Positions 14,767 to 17,220 of a stretch of DNA of 17,220 bases are shown piece by piece. The position numbers and the translations under genes are program-made. Each line of letters opens with the position of its first letter. Within the stretch, counting starts at the first letter, position 1. The notes below the pieces were generated by a model. It was not told the origin of the DNA. It did no database searches and was given only the letters and a program-made list of their open reading frames with translations. Source of the DNA: Trueperaceae bacterium (lineage in GTDB: Bacteria > Deinococcota > Deinococci > Deinococcales > Trueperaceae); contig SLSM01000082.1 in assembly GCA_007130445.1 (NCBI GenBank), forward strand, positions 1-17,220, written 5' to 3'.

Positions 14767-15516
14767 GTGCGGATCCTGGCCATCGCCGACGCCGTCTCGC
14801 CGCTCGTCTACAGCGAGCGCTTCCCGCGCAACCTGCCGCCGTTCGACATCGTGTTGTCGGCGGGAGACATGCCAGGCCACGTGCTGGAGTTCCTCGCCAC
14901 CAAGCTGCGCGTCACCCCCGTGTACGTGCTCGGGAACCACGGCAACGCCTGGATTCGCTCTGCGGACGAGCCCGACGAGGTGCGCCTGCCCGGAGGGTGC
15001 GTCAACGCCCACCGACGGGTGGTCGAGGTCGGTGGTGTCGTGGTGGCCGGGATCGAGGGGAGCGCGCGCTACCGCGCCGGACCGCACCAGTACAGCGAGA
15101 TCGGCATGCACCGACACGTCCTCGGCCTGACGCCCCAGTTGCTGCTGCGACGCTGGCGTCGCGGCCACGCGGTCGACGTCCTGCTCACGCATGCGGCCCC
15201 GCGAGGTCCGCACGAGGGGAGCGACTACGCCCATCGCGGTGTCGCCGCGTTCAACGTCTTCCACCGGCGCTGGCGCCCGCTGGTGCACATCCATGGCCAC
15301 GTCCACCTGTCCGGCGCCAACGCGCCCCGCAGCTACGTCAGCCCCGAAGGCGTCCTGGTCGTCAACGCGTTCGAGTTCACCATCGTCGACCTGGGGCCGC
15401 TGCGCGCCGCGCGGGCCCGCCGACTGGCGGGCGAAGAGGTCGACGTCGACACCCGCGACGTCGTCGGCGTGCGTGGCGTCGTGGGCACCACGCCCGAGGG
15501 CGAGGGCGGGACGTAG
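14767..15516 (+). CDS. Calcineurin-like metallophosphoesterase, atypical first motif
   Basis: A 249-residue cytosolic protein of the metallophosphoesterase superfamily; the substrate is unknown. The order of motifs is D8 (IADAVSP), GD at 33-34 (SAGDMPGHVLEFL), GNH at 56-58 (VLGNHGNAW), H142 (LLTHAAP) and the terminal HGHVH (176-180). Two usual residues are missing: the first motif is DxV rather than DxH, and GNH is followed by G rather than D or E. A subgroup with DxxxP-type first motifs exists in other bacteria, so the protein may still bind two metals in a changed way. A C-terminal tail from about 220 is acidic and loosely conserved in appearance. It starts at GTG 14767, 19 bp after prfB, with only a weak GAGGGCGG upstream. 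It ends 19 bp before the YgfZ gene, consistent with one transcript. Confidence 0.82.
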   Translation: MRILAIADAVSPLVYSERFPRNLPPFDIVLSAGDMPGHVLEFLATKLRVTPVYVLGNHGNAWIRSADEPDEVRLPGGCVNAHRRVVEVGGVVVAGIEGSARYRAGPHQYSEIGMHRHVLGLTPQLLLRRWRRGHAVDVLLTHAAPRGPHEGSDYAHRGVAAFNVFHRRWRPLVHIHGHVHLSGANAPRSYVSPEGVLVVNAFEFTIVDLGPLRAARARRLAGEEVDVDTRDVVGVRGVVGTTPEGEGGT

Positions 15517-15535
15517 CGTAGGGGAGGAGGGAACC

Positions 15536-16624
15536 ATGCGCTCGGACGACATCATCGGCGCGGCACGGCGCGCTGGCCATCCGGCCTGGGCGGCCCTGCT
15601 GGGCGAGCGACCGCCCCACGACGGCCTGCCCGGCGTGGCCGCGGGAGCGGTGTGCGCCTTCACCGACATGCGCGAGGAGGCGCGTCACCTGCTCTCTGGC
15701 GGGCCGGCGCTCGTACCGCTGGTGCGCCGTGGCGCACTGCGCGTGACCGGTGCGGACCGCATCGACTTCGTGCAGGGGCAGGTCAGCCACGACGTCCGCG
15801 AGCTCGCCGACGGCGGGGTGCGCGACGCGCTGCTCCTCGACCACCGCGGGCGCCCGCAGGCCGATCTCGTCATGGTTCGGCGCGAGCGTGACGTGTTCGT
15901 GGCGGTCGACGACGACCGCGGCGGTGTGGTGCGCGACTCGTTGGGCGCCCACGTGATCTTCGACCAGGTGGTGATCGAGGCCCTCGACGAGCGCCTCGCG
16001 TCGTTCGTCGTCAGCGGTGCGGAAGCGCTCGCCGTGCTGCGTGACGCGTTGGCGATCGAGCAGCTGCCGACGACGCCGGACACCGTGATCCAGGTCGGCT
16101 GGCGCGGTGCCGACGTGATGCTGCACGCCCGCCAGCGCGGTCTGCCGGCGGCGGTCGACGTGCACCTCTTGAGCGAGCACCTCGCACCGCTCTGGACGAC
16201 GCTGGCGGCTGGTGGCGCCGTCTCGATCGGAGAGCGCGCCCTGGCGACGGCCCGCGTGGCCGCCGGCATCGCGGCCGCTGCGGCTGAGGGTGTCGACGCG
16301 CTGCCACAGGAAGCCGGGCTCGAGGCGCGCATCTCGTATCGCAAGGGGTGCTACCTCGGACAGGAGATCATGGCCCGGGTCGAGGCGCGCGGGAACGTGC
16401 GGCGCTCGTTGGCGACGCTGGCGCTCGAAGGGGCGCCGGCGCTCGACGACGTCGGCCTCGTTGGCGACGACGGTCGGCCGGCGGGCCGCGTGGGGACGGT
16501 CGCGCCGTGGCCCGATGGCGGCTGGACCGCGCTCGCGGTCGTTCGCAACGAGGTGCGCGTCGACGCCCAGGTGCGCACCGAGCGCGTGGCGGCGCGCGTG
16601 CTGGGGCGACCCGGCCGACCGTAG
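15536..16624 (+). CDS. ygfZ: YgfZ/GcvT-fold folate-binding protein
   Basis: A tetrahydrofolate-binding protein that in E. coli (YgfZ) and mitochondria (IBA57) supports maturation or repair of iron-sulfur clusters. It is 362 residues. The aminomethyltransferase-like fold opens with RVTGADRIDFVQGQVSHDVREL (69-90), and LLLDHRGRPQADLVMVRR follows. The YgfZ signature KGCYLGQE (270-277) with its conserved Cys is present inside EARISYRKGCYLGQEIMARVEARGNVRRSL. That signature separates it from true GcvT, and no glycine-cleavage genes are nearby. ATG 15536 has AGGAGG 5 nt upstream. The N-terminal 60 residues before the fold are somewhat long and of unclear use. It lies between the phosphoesterase and the acyl-CoA mutase genes. 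Confidence 0.9.
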   Translation: MRSDDIIGAARRAGHPAWAALLGERPPHDGLPGVAAGAVCAFTDMREEARHLLSGGPALVPLVRRGALRVTGADRIDFVQGQVSHDVRELADGGVRDALLLDHRGRPQADLVMVRRERDVFVAVDDDRGGVVRDSLGAHVIFDQVVIEALDERLASFVVSGAEALAVLRDALAIEQLPTTPDTVIQVGWRGADVMLHARQRGLPAAVDVHLLSEHLAPLWTTLAAGGAVSIGERALATARVAAGIAAAAAEGVDALPQEAGLEARISYRKGCYLGQEIMARVEARGNVRRSLATLALEGAPALDDVGLVGDDGRPAGRVGTVAPWPDGGWTALAVVRNEVRVDAQVRTERVAARVLGRPGRP

Positions 16625-16651
16625 GCGAGCACCGGCCGTTCCAGGGCTCGC
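16625..16651 (+). terminator. Possible hairpin after ygfZ
   Basis: GCGAGC (16625-16630) pairs with GCTCGC (16646-16651) around a 15-nt loop, starting one base after the ygfZ stop. The stem is short, the loop is wide and no T-tract follows, so this is a weak candidate. It lies upstream of the separate promoter of the mutase gene. Confidence 0.3.
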
Positions 16652-16660
16652 GGGATCGGG

Positions 16661-16669
16661 TGCTACCAT
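16661..16669 (+). promoter_or_regulatory. Extended -10 promoter of the acyl-CoA mutase gene, probably leaderless
   Basis: TGC followed by TACCAT (16664-16669) forms a TGn extended -10. The mutase ATG at 16676 is only 6 nt downstream and there is no ribosome binding site in the gap, so the transcript should begin at or near the ATG. Confidence 0.55.
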
Positions 16670-16675
16670 CACGGC

Positions 16676-17220
16676 ATGGCCGACGAACGCACGCCCACCG
16701 TGGCGGGCGATGCGCACGACAGCGAGCCCGAGTCCGTCCCGACGCCACGGCTCGACGCCTGGCGCCGCGACACGTACGGTCCGGCGGTCGCACGCATCCC
16801 CGAGCGCTCCACATCGACCGAGACGCTCTCTGGCATCCCACTCGAACCGGTCTACACCGACGAGCACCGCTCTCGGGCGGCTGCGCTCGAGCACCCAGGC
16901 GAGTACCCGTTCACGCGCGGCATCCACGCGTCGGGGTACCGGGGCAAGCTCTGGACGATGCGGATGTTCGCGGGTTTCGGGACGCCCGAGGAGACGAACC
17001 GCCGCTTCCACGCGTTGCTGGCTGCGGGCCAGACGGGCCTCTCCACCGCGTTCGACCTCCCGACCCTGATGGGGTTCGATGCCGACGATCCGATGGCCCT
17101 GGGCGAGGTGGGGCGCTGCGGCGTGTCGGTGTCGAGCCTGGCCGACATGGAGGTGCTGTTCGACGGCATCGATCCCGAGGCCGTGACGACCTCGATGACC
17201 ATCAACGCCCCCGCCAGTCC
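16676..17220 (+). CDS. Methylmalonyl-CoA mutase-family large subunit (3' end outside window)
   Basis: Start of a coenzyme-B12-dependent acyl-CoA mutase; 181 residues are visible. After a poorly conserved N-terminal 50 residues come PFTRGIHASGYRGKLWTMRMFAGFGTPEETNRRF (78-111), GQTGLSTAFDLPTLMGFDADDPMALGEVGRCGVSVSSLADMEVLFDG (118-164) and TTSMTINAPAS (171-181). These are the substrate-binding barrel strands shared by methylmalonyl-CoA, isobutyryl-CoA and related mutases. The Y-R-G-x-L-W-T-M-R segment is of the kind found in separate large subunits whose B12-binding domain may be a different polypeptide. The visible part cannot tell which acyl-CoA is used, because the other specificity residues and the C-terminus are missing. 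The start is supported by the conserved domain, the ATG and the close TACCAT promoter. Confidence 0.9.
   Translation, partial: MADERTPTVAGDAHDSEPESVPTPRLDAWRRDTYGPAVARIPERSTSTETLSGIPLEPVYTDEHRSRAAALEHPGEYPFTRGIHASGYRGKLWTMRMFAGFGTPEETNRRFHALLAAGQTGLSTAFDLPTLMGFDADDPMALGEVGRCGVSVSSLADMEVLFDGIDPEAVTTSMTINAPAS

Noticed and set aside
13644..14783. A 379-codon open frame on the minus strand opposite prfB
   Set aside because: Composition typical of antisense GC-rich sequence; prfB is certain on the other strand.
15377..17011. A 544-codon open frame on the minus strand opposite ygfZ and the mutase
   Set aside because: No recognisable motifs and a skewed R/H/A composition. The plus strand carries ygfZ with its KGCYLGQE signature and the conserved mutase sequence.
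1..17220. tRNA or rRNA genes, CRISPR arrays, insertion sequences, toxin-antitoxin or defence genes
   Set aside because: None seen on either strand. Genes are packed with short gaps and are mostly housekeeping, with uniform composition that gives no sign of recent transfer.

Overview
The window is 17,220 bases of very GC-rich, densely coding bacterial chromosome. It holds sixteen protein genes, of which bL35 at the left edge and an acyl-CoA mutase at the right edge are cut. I see no RNA gene, mobile element, CRISPR array or prophage, and no gene-free stretch longer than 200 bases. The small ribosomal proteins are the best taxonomic clue. From memory, bL35 (ending in ERIKRLLPYD) and bL20 (with the YEYRDRR, KNDFRRLWI and LADLAVREPEAFK blocks) resemble Thermus/Deinococcus versions more than actinobacterial ones. 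Together with the base composition and the many apparently leaderless promoters, this suggests Deinococcota, perhaps a Truepera-like lineage. That is inference, not a search result.

Layout, left to right. (1) rpmI-rplT (1-563, +) end in two hairpins. (2) A FAD-dependent amine/amino-acid oxidoreductase (745-1905, -) is divergent from a histidinol dehydrogenase gene (1961-3244, +). They share a 55-bp spacer with a -10 box facing each way. (3) A minus-strand unit read from 7414 down to 3251 holds dxr (MEP isoprenoid pathway), a site-2 protease with CBS domains, an RseP-type site-2 protease with a PDZ domain, and a family 2 glycosyltransferase. (4) Divergent from dxr, a CBS-CBS-ACT protein of AcuB type (7523-8152, +) is followed one base later by a YlmH-like S4-domain RNA-binding protein (8154-8855, +). 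(5) A second minus-strand unit, read from 13445 down to 8865, holds cdaA and its YbbR-domain partner cdaR (c-di-AMP synthesis), def, fmt and der. Most junctions here overlap by 4 or 8 bases, so these genes are probably translationally coupled. (6) Divergent from cdaA, a plus-strand run holds prfB with an intact programmed +1 frameshift, an atypical metallophosphoesterase, a YgfZ-type folate/iron-sulfur protein, and the start of an acyl-CoA mutase with its own promoter.

Most of this is ordinary housekeeping: translation (bL35, bL20, RF2, deformylase, Met-tRNA formyltransferase, Der, YlmH), isoprenoid and histidine synthesis, membrane proteolysis and c-di-AMP signalling. I found no undescribed defence or mobile system. 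The points most worth a second look are the recurring TAnnnT promoter motif placed 6-8 nt before start codons, c-di-AMP synthesis physically coupled to the N-formylmethionine cycle, two site-2 proteases in one operon with dxr, hairpins built around TGA stop codons, and a phosphoesterase lacking the first metal-binding His.
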